DNA of 34,157 nucleotides. Source: a virus. The DNA is taken from positions 1 to 34,157 of the IMG/VR virus record IMGVR_UViG_3300036818_000129; one strand, written 5' to 3'. Below the pieces are notes generated by a model, which saw only the letters and a program-made list of their open reading frames with translations, did no database searches and was not told where the DNA came from. Positions within the stretch are counted from its first letter, which is position 1, and the number at the start of each line of letters is the position of its first letter. This document shows, piece by piece, positions 1 to 8,071 of the stretch. Made by a program: the position numbers and the translations under genes.

Positions 1-3000
1 ACCGCCTTCGCTAAGGCCTCGTGGGTCGAAGCTGCGGCCTGGTTGACGATCTCCGCTTCATGCTCGGCGGCGTAGCCTTTCGCCGTTGCGTCGGCGAGCC
101 TCTGATTCTCACCGATCGAGATATTGAGTGCCTGGGTCTGCTTCTCGCCGCTCTCGATCGCCGCAGCGGCCGCGGCTTCAAGCGCCGACGTCGCCTGCTG
201 CCGGATCAGGGTCTCGTTCCCCTCGACCTTGCCGAGGCGGCTCAGGGTCGAGATTTCGGCTTCGCGGGCGGCCTCGGCTTTGAGACCTGCCGCTTCACTG
301 GTGATGTAGGCGTCCGCCGAGTCGAGGGTCGCCTGGGTCGAGAGCTTCTGCTCGGCCGTCTGCTTGCCGATCTCATCGACCGCGCGCTGCACCTCTACAT
401 TTGCTTTGGAGCGGGCGTAGGCCTCCTTTTGGTCTCCCTGCAGGGTTTTACCCACTTCATCGTTCAATGCCGCGTAGTAGGCCGCCTGTGCCTGTGCAGC
501 GGCCCCCTGAAGCTTCGAGATCTCGAGCGCGCGCGTGTTTTCGGTATTCGCTCTTTGCACCGCCGTGCGCTGCGCTTCAGTTGGAAGAGTGAATGGCTGC
601 GCGCCTCCCCCAGGTGGCGCAGGAGCTGCGGTAAAGCCGGCCGGGACCGGTGGCCCCGCAACCGTCGTCGAGGTCGGCGTACCGGGCCCCGGCACGGAGC
701 CAGCTGCGTTCCGGATGACCTGCTGCGTCACACCCGCCGGGAGCACGCCGCCGTGCTCGTTGCGGATTGTTGCTTCGACCACCTTCGCCAAGGTGTCGGG
801 GTTCGACAGGTTCAGCTGCTCGGTTTCACCAAAACCCGTGACTTTTGTCGCCGCGGCGATCAGCGCCGCGGTATTGTTCTCCTTTGGCGGCGAATAAGTG
901 CTGACGATGTCCTGCAGGGTCGTAAGCTGGTGACCGGTCGCAGCACCGGTGAAATACCGAGTAAGCTGGTTCGCGACACCCTGAACGCCCGCCTCGATGG
1001 TCGCAAAGCTCTGGAATCCTGGCGCGCCGACGTTGCGGATGTTCCCGACATTGTTGTTCGTCCCACCGTACATCGTTGGCGTCGGCAACTGCCCGGCGGG
1101 TGCCCGGCCACCGATGTTTACGTTCTCGGCGCCGGGATAGATCGGCGGCGCTGAGACACCGCGGCCGCTCGGAAGGCTCGGTAGTTTAGCAATGAGCTTG
1201 TCGATCCCTGCGACCGTCTCGTCGACGAGTTGGAGGACCCCCTTCACCCCTCCCTCGACGATCGAAAACAGCGTCGAAAAGACGTTCAGCAGGCCTTTCG
1301 CTGTGGCCTCGAGGCCCGTCACTACCGCGTTGAAGGTCTCGCTCTTGACGAGGCGATCGAGGAAATTGTTCCAGGCCGAAGCGAGATCGTTGGTCGTCCG
1401 ACCCGCATCGCTGAGCGACTGGCGATACCGGCCACCATATAGCGCCGTAAGGCTGTTGATCGCGATTTGCAGGGCCTGCGCCAAATCCCCATGATCAGCG
1501 AGGCGGCGCATCTCCGCCGCTTCCGGCGTGCTCAGCGCATTCAGCGATTGCGCGTACTTGATCGTCGCCTCGACACCTCCGGTGAGTGCCGACACCACAT
1601 TCCGGGTCTCCGTTACGAGGTCCTGGCCGGTAACCGCACCGATATCCCGCGCCAACGTCGTGATGGCACCGGTGGCAGCAGGATTGATACCCTGCGGCAC
1701 CGCGTGGACAACCTCGTCAATCGCCTTTTTGGCATCGTCGGCGGCCGTGCCCGTATTCCGTAACTGCTCCAGCACGGCCTGCAGGCCTTGCGCGGTCGGA
1801 CCACCAGCTGTTTTCCCGACCGTGTCCAGTTCAAGATTGAACGAGCGGATGTTCTCCTTGATCGAAATGAACCGTGCCGCGACGAGCGCGAGCCCTGCGG
1901 CGACCACCGCCAGCGGCCCGAGAATGCCGATCAGCGACCGCGCCGAGAACAATCCGCCTTGTATAAGGGCACCCACCACCTGAGCCCCCTCGGTCTCGGC
2001 CGTCCGAAGCGGGCTAATGCCGGCCGCCAATGACTGAAAGGCGTTGATGCCGGACGCCTGCAACTCCAGCAAACCGACACGATTTAGGCCAAAGGCTCTG
2101 TTCTGCGTCGAAGCGAAATCCAGGAAGTCTCTGTTCGCTTGCTGCAATATCGGCCGGAATTGTTTCGTGATCTGTGCCGACGTCAGCTGGCTCGCATTGG
2201 CTTTATCGATCGCCGCCGCTACCTGCGCTTCCTTGCTGGTAAATTCAGCGGCGAGCGCTGCAAGACCTGCTTGCTGCGCACTCGTAAGACCAGTGTTGCC
2301 CGCCAACACCGAATTAACTTCTGCGAGGACTTTTTCGTATCTCGACTGGGCATCGATCAGCGGATTGACCCGCACCAGCAATTGCTGCGTTGCCGCTGAG
2401 AGCCGCGCCTCGGCTACGGCCTGTTCCTGAAATACCGCCGCAGAACTCGCGGCCGACTTCGACACGGCGTCCTGCACCCCGAGCAGTTCGTTGAACCGCG
2501 CTTGGTTGTCGGATGCAACCTGGACCGCAGCCTCGGATCTTCCCGCGGAAACCGCCTGCGGCGACGCCGCCGCGGCGCGTGCCTGATTGGCCTCCTGGGA
2601 GGTGCCGGCGAAGGTGCGCGATTGAACGACGATCAGATTCTCTGCGGCTGACGTCAGTTGGCCGTATCTTGCCTTGATCTCGTCGAGAGCCTTCTCATAC
2701 CCGCCGGCGATGTTTACGCCACGAAGCTGCGCCTCGTTGAGGTCGCCAATCTCCTTCGCGAGCGCGATCGCGGAGGCCGTGACTGGATCAAACCGCGCCG
2801 TCAGCTCTGTCAGACGGGCCGACTCCGCGTCATATGCCGCCGCGGCGTCGGCCACCGCCTTAAAGTTCTCTTCAAACGCGGCCGCCGACTCCCTCGCGGC
2901 GTCGGTCGCACGCGGGAGCACACCGAGCAGTTCGTTGTAGACGCGCTGCGCATCCGACGCGAGTTGCTCTTGCGCTTCCGAGATCCCGCCGGCAATCTCT

Positions 3001-3605
3001 TCCGGCACCGCCGCGCCCGCACGCCCGAGGTTTGCTTGCGCGCTCGTGCCCGTAAATCCACGAGCCTGTGCTTGCTGCAATTGAATGGCGCCGGTCGCCG
3101 CCTGCGCGTAGGCCTTGATCAACGCATTCAACGACGCGAGATTATCGTTTGCCGCTTGCGTCGCCACCTTTTGGGCGGCCGCCAATTGGTTCTGTGCCGC
3201 CACCAACAATTGCGCCGCAACCCCGGCCCGCTCTCCGCCCTGCTCGACGATCCGATTTAACGCATCGACCTGTTGCTGCGCCTTTGTTACAGCAAGCGTG
3301 AAAGGGTCATACTGCCGCGCTGCCGAATTGATGATCTGCTGCTGCCGCGAAATGCTCGTGATGACACGGTCAGTCGCTCTGGCGATAACGTCGTTTGCGG
3401 CGCCGACATCCGCCGCAGCCTTTTTTGCTGCTTCGCTCGCTGCTGTCCGCGACGCCTTTATCGTCGCCGCGAGCCGCGCCTCGGAGTCCTCGACGGCCCG
3501 GTTAGTCGCGACAATCTGCTGGCCGCTCTGTTGAGCGACCTCGGCGCCGGCCTTATAGCCAGACGCATCCAGCAAGATCCGAGTCAGGGCGTCATTGCTT
3601 GCCAT
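1..3605 (-). CDS. Phage tail tape-measure protein (3' end beyond the window)
   Basis: The reading frame is open from an ATG at 3605 to the left edge, so at least 1201 residues are present and the C-terminus is missing. The product is Ala/Gln-rich and mostly helical, typical of a tape measure, which sets tail length inside the tube and is later ejected. The N-terminal third contains related segments: RGFTGTS near residue 182 and RTFAGTS near 330 each begin a similar stretch ending in NELLGV, so there is an internal duplication with a period near 148 residues. A hydrophobic stretch (SLIGILGPLAVVAAGLAL) at about 556-578 could cross a membrane during DNA entry. A Gly/Pro/Asn-rich part follows, then a long Ala/Glu coiled-coil region. 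A GGAGG site lies 6 nt before the ATG, and the start overlaps the chaperone gene by 14 nt. Position after the chaperone pair supports the call; no enzymatic domain was seen in the visible part. Confidence 0.9.
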   Translation of the reverse strand, partial: MASNDALTRILLDASGYKAGAEVAQQSGQQIVATNRAVEDSEARLAATIKASRTAASEAAKKAAADVGAANDVIARATDRVITSISRQQQIINSAARQYDPFTLAVTKAQQQVDALNRIVEQGGERAGVAAQLLVAAQNQLAAAQKVATQAANDNLASLNALIKAYAQAATGAIQLQQAQARGFTGTSAQANLGRAGAAVPEEIAGGISEAQEQLASDAQRVYNELLGVLPRATDAARESAAAFEENFKAVADAAAAYDAESARLTELTARFDPVTASAIALAKEIGDLNEAQLRGVNIAGGYEKALDEIKARYGQLTSAAENLIVVQSRTFAGTSQEANQARAAAASPQAVSAGRSEAAVQVASDNQARFNELLGVQDAVSKSAASSAAVFQEQAVAEARLSAATQQLLVRVNPLIDAQSRYEKVLAEVNSVLAGNTGLTSAQQAGLAALAAEFTSKEAQVAAAIDKANASQLTSAQITKQFRPILQQANRDFLDFASTQNRAFGLNRVGLLELQASGINAFQSLAAGISPLRTAETEGAQVVGALIQGGLFSARSLIGILGPLAVVAAGLALVAARFISIKENIRSFNLELDTVGKTAGGPTAQGLQAVLEQLRNTGTAADDAKKAIDEVVHAVPQGINPAATGAITTLARDIGAVTGQDLVTETRNVVSALTGGVEATIKYAQSLNALSTPEAAEMRRLADHGDLAQALQIAINSLTALYGGRYRQSLSDAGRTTNDLASAWNNFLDRLVKSETFNAVVTGLEATAKGLLNVFSTLFSIVEGGVKGVLQLVDETVAGIDKLIAKLPSLPSGRGVSAPPIYPGAENVNIGGRAPAGQLPTPTMYGGTNNNVGNIRNVGAPGFQSFATIEAGVQGVANQLTRYFTGAATGHQLTTLQDIVSTYSPPKENNTAALIAAATKVTGFGETEQLNLSNPDTLAKVVEATIRNEHGGVLPAGVTQQVIRNAAGSVPGPGTPTSTTVAGPPVPAGFTAAPAPPGGGAQPFTLPTEAQRTAVQRANTENTRALEISKLQGAAAQAQAAYYAALNDEVGKTLQGDQKEAYARSKANVEVQRAVDEIGKQTAEQKLSTQATLDSADAYITSEAAGLKAEAAREAEISTLSRLGKVEGNETLIRQQATSALEAAAAAAIESGEKQTQALNISIGENQRLADATAKGYAAEHEAEIVNQAAASTHEALAKA

Positions 3606-3882
3606 GCCCGCCCTCCGCTTCTTTCCCTGATTTGGCTAATGCCCACGCCAGTAGCTTCTGGGCGGCTCCCTCACGATCCGGTTTCGCATTAAGGAGAGCA
3701 TCTTCTTTTGCTTTTGTTTCATCCTGACCCCACGGCCAGGTTTTCTTCACGTAATCCAGTAGCCCGTCGCGCATCAGCTCCAATTGGCCGAACGGTGTGT
3801 CTAATGCGACCTCAGGCGTATAGCCCCGCCACCCCGTAGCGAACTTGAAGAGTTCGTCGCAATACTCTTCAAGGCTTAGCCG
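3592..3882 (-). CDS. Tail assembly chaperone, downstream frame reached by -1 frameshift (T part of G-T)
   Basis: This frame has no good start codon of its own near its beginning. It is entered by a -1 slip on GGGAAAC at 3882-3888 near the end of the upstream chaperone gene, adding 96 residues (from RLSLEEYCDELF to the end) to its first 117. The fusion would be about 213 residues. In lambda and many other phages the equivalent G-T fusion binds tape measure and tail tube subunits during tail assembly and is absent from the virion. The segment is charged and helical with a Lys/Glu-rich tail. It sits exactly between chaperone and tape-measure genes, as expected. An internal ATG at 3783 could start a 63-residue product, but the continuity of coding sequence upstream argues for frameshifting. 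Confidence 0.85.
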   Translation of the reverse strand, partial: RLSLEEYCDELFKFATGWRGYTPEVALDTPFGQLELMRDGLLDYVKKTWPWGQDETKAKEDALLNAKPDREGAAQKLLAWALAKSGKEAEGGHGKQ

Positions 3883-3888
3883 TTTCCC
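3844..3888 (-). promoter_or_regulatory. Programmed -1 ribosomal frameshift signal
   Basis: On the minus strand GGGAAAC occupies 3888-3882 and is read in the zero frame as (GA)G GGA AAC, the X XXY YYZ arrangement. After an 8-nt spacer comes a perfect 10-bp stem, CTTGAAGAGT (3873-3864) pairing with ACTCTTCAAG (3853-3844), with a 10-nt loop. The zero-frame stop TAA (3878-3876) lies in the spacer. The heptamer resembles the GGGAAAG of lambda G/GT. Position, phase, spacer and stem all fit. Confidence 0.9.
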
Positions 3889-4232
3889 TCCGCTGGATGT
3901 GTTCCGACGTCCTCATCACCATCATCAGGCATCCGGCCACCACTTCCGCAGATACCGATGAATTTGATGATCGGCACCAAAAGATCAGCGTCAATCCCGT
4001 TACGAAACACCCGTTCATCCAGGCCTTTAGCATCTCGATCGGCCATATTCGCGCCGACGCGTAGCACAAACGCGATCGCATCGATATTCTCATCGACAAT
4101 GGCCTGCCGCGCCTTGGCCATCCCGCCATAAGTGCGAGAAATCTGCAGTGCGGCCCGTGGTGTCGGCCGGAGCACTATCTCTTTCTGCCCGAGCATGACA
4201 CACACTTCACCTTGCGTGATTTTTGAGTCCAT
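3876..4232 (-). CDS. Tail assembly chaperone, upstream frame (G-like; GTA/TAC family)
   Basis: A 118-residue protein starting MDSKITQGEV at ATG 4232. The N-terminal part (about residues 8-60) has the pattern of the gene-transfer-agent-type tail chaperone family: a short beta segment, then an RPTPRAALQI stretch and helices. The C-terminus is acidic and Gly-rich. The last codons contain the slippery heptamer, so some ribosomes should make the longer fusion. The reading frame is open upstream to 4274, but that extension runs through a strong hairpin and lacks a convincing ribosome site, whereas GGAAAAG lies just before 4232. Assignment to the family is from pattern and gene order, not a search. 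Confidence 0.82.
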   Translation of the reverse strand: MDSKITQGEVCVMLGQKEIVLRPTPRAALQISRTYGGMAKARQAIVDENIDAIAFVLRVGANMADRDAKGLDERVFRNGIDADLLVPIIKFIGICGSGGRMPDDGDEDVGTHPAEGNG

Positions 4233-4257
4233 AACTTTTCCGTCGGAAGGGGGTGAA

Positions 4258-4283
4258 GACGCCAGTGCCGACACACTGGCGTC
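4258..4283 (-). terminator. Strong hairpin between tail tube and chaperone genes (possible attenuator)
   Basis: GACGCCAGTG and CACTGGCGTC form a perfect 10-bp stem with a 6-nt loop in the 130-nt gap between the tail tube stop (4363) and the chaperone start (4232). A perfect 12-bp palindrome, GTCTCGCGAGAC, lies about 10 nt upstream at 4289-4300. There is no U-run after the stem, so this is not a classical intrinsic terminator. It may be a 3'-end stabiliser or attenuator that lets the tube protein outnumber the chaperones. Confidence 0.45.
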
Positions 4284-4362
4284 CTCTGTCTCGCGAGACC
4301 CTCGGCCCAGGCTAAGCTGCCTGAGGCGAGAGGTTTCCGCCTGGTCGGGACGGATTCACAAA

Positions 4363-4833
4363 TTAACTATCGCCGACAAAGACCTCTGTATTGACTTCAA
4401 GGTTCACCAGTCCTCTGAACACGCTGTTGGCAGCGCCAGCCTGGAACCGGAACGACATCACCTTGCCGCCGAAATAAATCGTGTCCCAATAAGCTGATGC
4501 CCCAACGAGGATCAGCTGAAAGGGATAGGTGTTTTGATCAAGCGCAGTGCCGGCGTTAAACAAAATCTGCTGGCCGGCATCGAAGAGGTCTGATCCCACG
4601 GTCATCTGCATGGTGCCGTCATCGTACGGACCCTTGAGTTTCAAGGTCCGCGCATCATTGACCGACACGAACTTGACAGTCTCGAACTGGCGACCGAACT
4701 CACCCAGGTTTTCAACAAACCCGACTGCCGTATAGCCAAGCCCTTGAAACGACGTGATCGTCAAACCGGTCACAGTGACGAGCGGGCTCGCGCCGACACT
4801 GAGTTGTGCGCCAAGTGTGCCTGTCGCGGCCAT
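4363..4833 (-). CDS. Major tail tube protein (putative)
   Basis: A 156-residue protein from ATG 4833 (MAATGTLGAQLSVG), chosen because AAGGAG lies 8 nt upstream; the open frame extends to 4902 without a better site. The sequence is beta-rich, with alternating small and aromatic residues and segments such as LKLKGPYDDGTMQM and YFGGKVMSFRF, as in phage tail tube subunits. It polymerises around the tape measure to form the tube if the call is right. It sits between the tail terminator and chaperone genes, the standard place for the tube gene, and is followed by a hairpin that could raise its relative yield. No immunoglobulin-like extension is present. Confidence 0.8.
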   Translation of the reverse strand: MAATGTLGAQLSVGASPLVTVTGLTITSFQGLGYTAVGFVENLGEFGRQFETVKFVSVNDARTLKLKGPYDDGTMQMTVGSDLFDAGQQILFNAGTALDQNTYPFQLILVGASAYWDTIYFGGKVMSFRFQAGAANSVFRGLVNLEVNTEVFVGDS

Positions 4834-4942
4834 TGGCCAATTCTCCTTTTGTAAGAGACGAGCGGGAAAAGCCCGGCTGGCCGCAGGCCAGGATCGGGTC
4901 ATTCACACGCGCGTTGTCGGCCGCGAACGTGATTGGGAGTTT

Positions 4943-5428
4943 TCAGCGAGCGCCGTTGTTCAATACGAACGGCACTGAACCGGAACAGCGGTAATATTGA
5001 CCTTCAGGCTGCGCCGTCGGGACGAGCCCATCCGCTGGGGTGTAATCATCTGCCAGGCCGCCCCGCGGTCTCGACCATTCTACCGGGCTCGGCGGATTGG
5101 CTCCTTCAAACTTGATAACCGCGTTGAACGTCTGCAGTTCTAGGATCTGTCCCAACGCCACTACGGGCGACAATACAGCCGCTTTCCCCGCTCCCCACGG
5201 GCCAAAGCAGTGATAAAACACGATCCCCGCCTCGAAGGAGTACCGGTAGCCCATGGGCCCATAGATCGACTTCTCGGCGTATGTTCCCTCGACATTGACG
5301 ACCATATAAAAGTCAGAGTCGTCCTTATTTTCGTTCTCGAAGACCAGCGGGATGGTCGCATACGGGCTTAGCGCCCACGCGGCCTCGAGTGTCGTCCGGA
5401 TCGCGGCCTCGCATTCGTCCCAAAGCAT
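4943..5428 (-). CDS. Tail terminator-like protein (DUF4128-type, putative)
   Basis: A 161-residue protein. The ATG at 5428 (MLWDECEAAIRTTLEAAW) has GGAGG 7 nt upstream and is preferred over the open frame reaching 5464. The N-terminal helix followed by a beta-rich body (IPLVFENENKDD, then YSFEAGIVFYHC) is the layout of small tail terminators, which cap the tail tube and join it to the head. Position between the neck gene and the tail tube gene agrees. The C-terminus (QYYRCSGSVPFVLNNGAR) is also beta-like. Family membership is inferred from layout and neighbours. Confidence 0.7.
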   Translation of the reverse strand: MLWDECEAAIRTTLEAAWALSPYATIPLVFENENKDDSDFYMVVNVEGTYAEKSIYGPMGYRYSFEAGIVFYHCFGPWGAGKAAVLSPVVALGQILELQTFNAVIKFEGANPPSPVEWSRPRGGLADDYTPADGLVPTAQPEGQYYRCSGSVPFVLNNGAR

Positions 5429-5472
5429 CAAGAGACCTCCGGATACGATGACGCAAACGAGCACGTCGATAC

Positions 5473-6096
5473 TCAGACCCGCGGCGTTAGCACCAATGCA
5501 GGGTAATTCACCTGTTGCGGCCCACGGCGACGACGCCTTCCTCTTGGACGCTTCAAGACGTATCCCCCCCGCAGCTCGAGATATCTGATCGTCACCACTA
5601 CCTGACCGCCATATTTACGAAGGATCAATTGCCGAAGCCGCTCTACGATGCCGGGCGGTACCGGTACCGCAGCGCGCCGAGCGCCGCGCACCTCGATCTT
5701 TCGCGCGTAAGGCTGGTCGTTCGTAATGATGATCTCTCTGGCGGTCGGCGCCACTGAATTCTCGGCCGTCTCGACGCCGTCGACGAGCAAGAACCACGAT
5801 CGGCGATACCGGCCGCTGTCGACCGGCGAGATCCCTCGTGCCGTCACGATCCCGTATCGCGCTATCTGCGGCATCCGCAGAATGCGATACTCGATCCGCC
5901 CGAATGGCCGCACCGATTCCTCGCTGCCAACCAACTGGCCGTCGACCCAAATCTGGATCTCCGGCTTTTCCTCTTGGGAGGCGAGGAAGTCCGCAAGCAC
6001 CCGGCGTGCTATTTCAATATGTAATTTCTTGGCCTCTTCCGGTGAAAATCGCGAGAGCGAGAGCTCGATCGCTCGCTCGAATGCACTGCGCGCCAT
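5473..6096 (-). CDS. Neck / tail completion protein, HK97 gp10-like (putative)
   Basis: A 207-residue protein starting MARSAFERAIELSL. It has an N-terminal helix, then a beta-rich body with GISPVDSGRYRRSWF, where P-V-D-S/T-G-x-(L/Y)-R-x-S is characteristic of gp10-like neck proteins, and a late PYARKIEVRGAR segment. The C-terminus is very basic (GRRRRRG), which could contact DNA at the head exit. The start ATG follows the head-closure stop directly (TGAATGG). Gene order connector, head closure, neck, tail terminator is the usual siphovirus one. Confidence 0.7.
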   Translation of the reverse strand: MARSAFERAIELSLSRFSPEEAKKLHIEIARRVLADFLASQEEKPEIQIWVDGQLVGSEESVRPFGRIEYRILRMPQIARYGIVTARGISPVDSGRYRRSWFLLVDGVETAENSVAPTAREIIITNDQPYARKIEVRGARRAAVPVPPGIVERLRQLILRKYGGQVVVTIRYLELRGGYVLKRPRGRRRRRGPQQVNYPALVLTPRV

Positions 6097-6486
6097 TCAT
6101 TGCTGACCGCGTACCTGTGCTTCGAGCCGCACGAGGGTCCCGTCCACGTAGTAAGGCGGCATCGTTGCCAACACCGTGCGCGCCGTTCCTTGAATGATGA
6201 ATTTATCCTCTCCGCGGCGCGGGACCCGCTGGTCGCCTCCCCCTGATCCCGCACCGGCCCCAGGCCAGCCCGCCTCATTGATTTGGGTGGGCGACAATAT
6301 CACTTTCGTGTCACCTTGAATGATCTCAGGCGTCAACTCGCTAGGCGCGAACCCAACTGCCCATACGCGCACGACAACATCGTAATGCGTCTGGCTTGTC
6401 GTACCCACTGTCCTACGAAGGATTGCATTTTGTCCCACTTCGAGCAGCGCGCGGTCGAGCGCGGCGATCTCATCAGCAGCGCTCAC
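6097..6486 (-). CDS. Head closure / head-tail joining protein (putative)
   Basis: A 129-residue protein beginning with GTG in a GTGA overlap with the connector gene. It has a helical start (AADEIAALDRALLEVGQNAILRR), a beta body (YDVVVRVWAVGF, DTKVILSP) and a Gly-rich loop (AGAGSGGGD) before FIIQGTARTV. Stopper or head-closure proteins are small beta-barrels of this length and lie right after the connector. The identity rests on size, fold-like pattern and position; I see no diagnostic motif. Confidence 0.6.
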   Translation of the reverse strand: MSAADEIAALDRALLEVGQNAILRRTVGTTSQTHYDVVVRVWAVGFAPSELTPEIIQGDTKVILSPTQINEAGWPGAGAGSGGGDQRVPRRGEDKFIIQGTARTVLATMPPYYVDGTLVRLEAQVRGQQ

Positions 6487-7172
6487 GAGACGGCGATCCT
6501 ACGATAAGGGGCAAGCAACGTTTCGACATCCGGGGGTAAGTCTCCGGTGCTGCGAGCACCACCTGCCAAAAACGACACCGACCGCACCCCGAAGATCGTC
6601 TCAGATCTGACGCGAGGATCCTTGCTCGCGCCCGAGAACGCATCGATCACGAACAGCCGGGCCGCCCGGTCGACATCACTCGGAATTGGATCATATCCGC
6701 CGGTGTAGTCAATGATCAGCGACTTCGCAACAAACCAAGTCCATGGATAGCCTGACGAGTCCAGCCGATAGAGAAGCCCGGCGTCCGCATCGAGGCGATA
6801 TTCGCTTGGATCCACAACTTCGTCGTCGAGCATGACACTGGCAATCGACGATACCGGGTAGCGATCAAGCCGGACGATCTCGGCTTCGACGCCGGCGAAC
6901 CCGCGCCACGACCAAAAATTGGCTCCCCCCCTGGTCCCCCCGCGATGATTGAGTGCATTCGGGTCCGGCCAGAACAGCTCGCTGACGTCTTCCTGCACCA
7001 GAACCCGATTGCAATAGGTCGCAATTGCCTGCGAGGCCTGCGCAATCTGCGACGAGATCAAGGAGTCGTCGGCGCCTGACTCGCCGCTCAACCGCATCTC
7101 AGCGAGCACGGCATCTCGGGTCGTGAGATCGTAGCTCGACGCTGGATACGTGACGGTCAGGATCGATTTCAT
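6483..7172 (-). CDS. Head-tail connector protein (gp6-like / phage gp6 adaptor)
   Basis: A 229-residue protein. The N-terminal half has helices typical of gp6-like adaptors: VLAEMRLSGESGADDSLI, then SQIAQASQAIATYCNRVL, followed by the EEVSELFW-like turn (QEDVSELFWPDP). The second half contains DRYPVSSIASVMLDD and LIIDYTGGYDPIPSDV, where the YTGGY and P-x-D-V pattern is strongly characteristic of this family. The protein forms a ring below the portal in relatives. Its gene starts the connector and tail module, just left of the accessory island. Confidence 0.82.
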   Translation of the reverse strand: MKSILTVTYPASSYDLTTRDAVLAEMRLSGESGADDSLISSQIAQASQAIATYCNRVLVQEDVSELFWPDPNALNHRGGTRGGANFWSWRGFAGVEAEIVRLDRYPVSSIASVMLDDEVVDPSEYRLDADAGLLYRLDSSGYPWTWFVAKSLIIDYTGGYDPIPSDVDRAARLFVIDAFSGASKDPRVRSETIFGVRSVSFLAGGARSTGDLPPDVETLLAPYRRIAVS

Positions 7173-7175
7173 GGC

Positions 7176-7454
7176 TCAAGACGCCCGTCTGAGCGAGATC
7201 ACTAGCGTGCCATCCTCAGTCAGGCCCGCAGCCGCATGATACAGAGGCGCCGTAGCGCCAAGCATTAACGGTGCAAACGCACTCGCATACCCAAAATATT
7301 CGGTCACGTCGAGTTCTGGCTTGCACCGCGACTCAACGATGTCCATGACAGCCTGCACTGCCTGCAGCACACCCGTGGTACTCAGCAGATCATTACACAC
7401 CCAGACACGACCGGCCCGGTTTTCTCGAACGGCACCCAGCATTCTGCTGCTCAT
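7176..7454 (-). CDS. Small protein of unknown function
   Basis: A 92-residue protein with a very strong ribosome site (AGGAGGAGG directly ahead of the ATG), so it is very likely translated. I do not recognise a family. It contains a central helix (VLQAVQAVMDIVESRC) and ends TLVISLRRAS, suggesting a small alpha/beta protein. It lies between the DUF115-like gene that ends the glycan island and the connector gene, spaced 8 nt from the first and 3 nt from the second. It may belong to the head-tail module. Confidence 0.65.
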   Translation of the reverse strand: MSSRMLGAVRENRAGRVWVCNDLLSTTGVLQAVQAVMDIVESRCKPELDVTEYFGYASAFAPLMLGATAPLYHAAAGLTEDGTLVISLRRAS

Positions 7455-7462
7455 GCCTCCTC

Positions 7463-8071
7463 CTAGATCAACTCTTCAAGCCGACAACAGGGAAATTCCC
7501 GAATTGCGCTCCCCGGGGTCGCGTTCACAACCTCGACACCGGCCCGCGCAGTCGCCTCTCCCCAGCCCTCCCAGGCCGGCAAGAAGTCCCGCTCGTAGAC
7601 CCACTCGCTCGGCGCGCTATATGCGTCGTGCCAATGCGACCTCCCGTCGACGCACTTGCAGTCATACCCCAGCAGAACAATACGGAGCGCGGCCATCGCG
7701 ATAGCCAAGCTCACAGCCAGATGACCCCCTGAGCGCCCGTAGCGGATCGCCGGCGACCCGACCCCAGGAAACTCCGGGTTATGGGTGGTCTTGACGACCC
7801 GGGCGCGCGCCGGCGGCGTGCCAAGCCCACGGCACGTCGACACAACGAGCCCGGGCCAGCGGTCAACTAGTGATAGGTTTCCCCAATAAAACCGCAGATC
7901 CCGGAAAAACAACAGCGCCCACGGCGCCAATTCTCCCGCGGTGTTGACCGCGATCGTCGGCTTGTCCTTGAGCAACGCGACATCCACGAGGGATAGGCTT
8001 GGGCCGCCGCCGAGCAGAAACACCGTCTGACCGGCGAAGATCGGTTCAGGAACCCAATATTCGACCGCCAT
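7463..8071 (-). CDS. DUF115-like protein with GGGPSL motif (copy 2)
   Basis: A 202-residue protein taken from ATG 8071 (MAVEYWVPEP). The motif VFLLGGGPSL at about residues 16-25 is a Rossmann-type phosphate-binding loop, followed by IAVNTAG, LFFRD, a Ser/Gly-rich SGGHLAVSLAI helix, IVLLGYDCK and a metal- or substrate-like SHWHDAY. The last part (VVNATPGSAIREF) is nearly the same as in the protein at 17404-17976, so the two are paralogs. DUF115 proteins are found with surface-glycan and flagellin-glycosylation genes and resemble sialyltransferase-type folds; the reaction is unknown. The gene overlaps the cupin gene by 26 nt. Confidence 0.72.
   Translation of the reverse strand: MAVEYWVPEPIFAGQTVFLLGGGPSLSLVDVALLKDKPTIAVNTAGELAPWALLFFRDLRFYWGNLSLVDRWPGLVVSTCRGLGTPPARARVVKTTHNPEFPGVGSPAIRYGRSGGHLAVSLAIAMAALRIVLLGYDCKCVDGRSHWHDAYSAPSEWVYERDFLPAWEGWGEATARAGVEVVNATPGSAIREFPCCRLEELI

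Noticed and set aside
21-1154. Plus-strand frame of 377 residues over the tape-measure gene
   Set aside because: It is an Arg/Leu-rich antisense frame of a gene with clear coding pattern on the minus strand; high GC makes long antisense frames common, and it has no ribosome site or recognisable motif.
4233-4274. Upstream extension of the tail chaperone frame to 4274
   Set aside because: It passes through the 10-bp hairpin, with no proper ribosome site; ATG 4232 fits the family length better.
4860-4900. GC-rich hairpin (CTGGCC-TGC-GGCCAG) upstream of the tail tube gene as a terminator
   Set aside because: The stem has only 6 bp with a 3-nt loop and is not followed directly by a U-run, so it is too weak to call.
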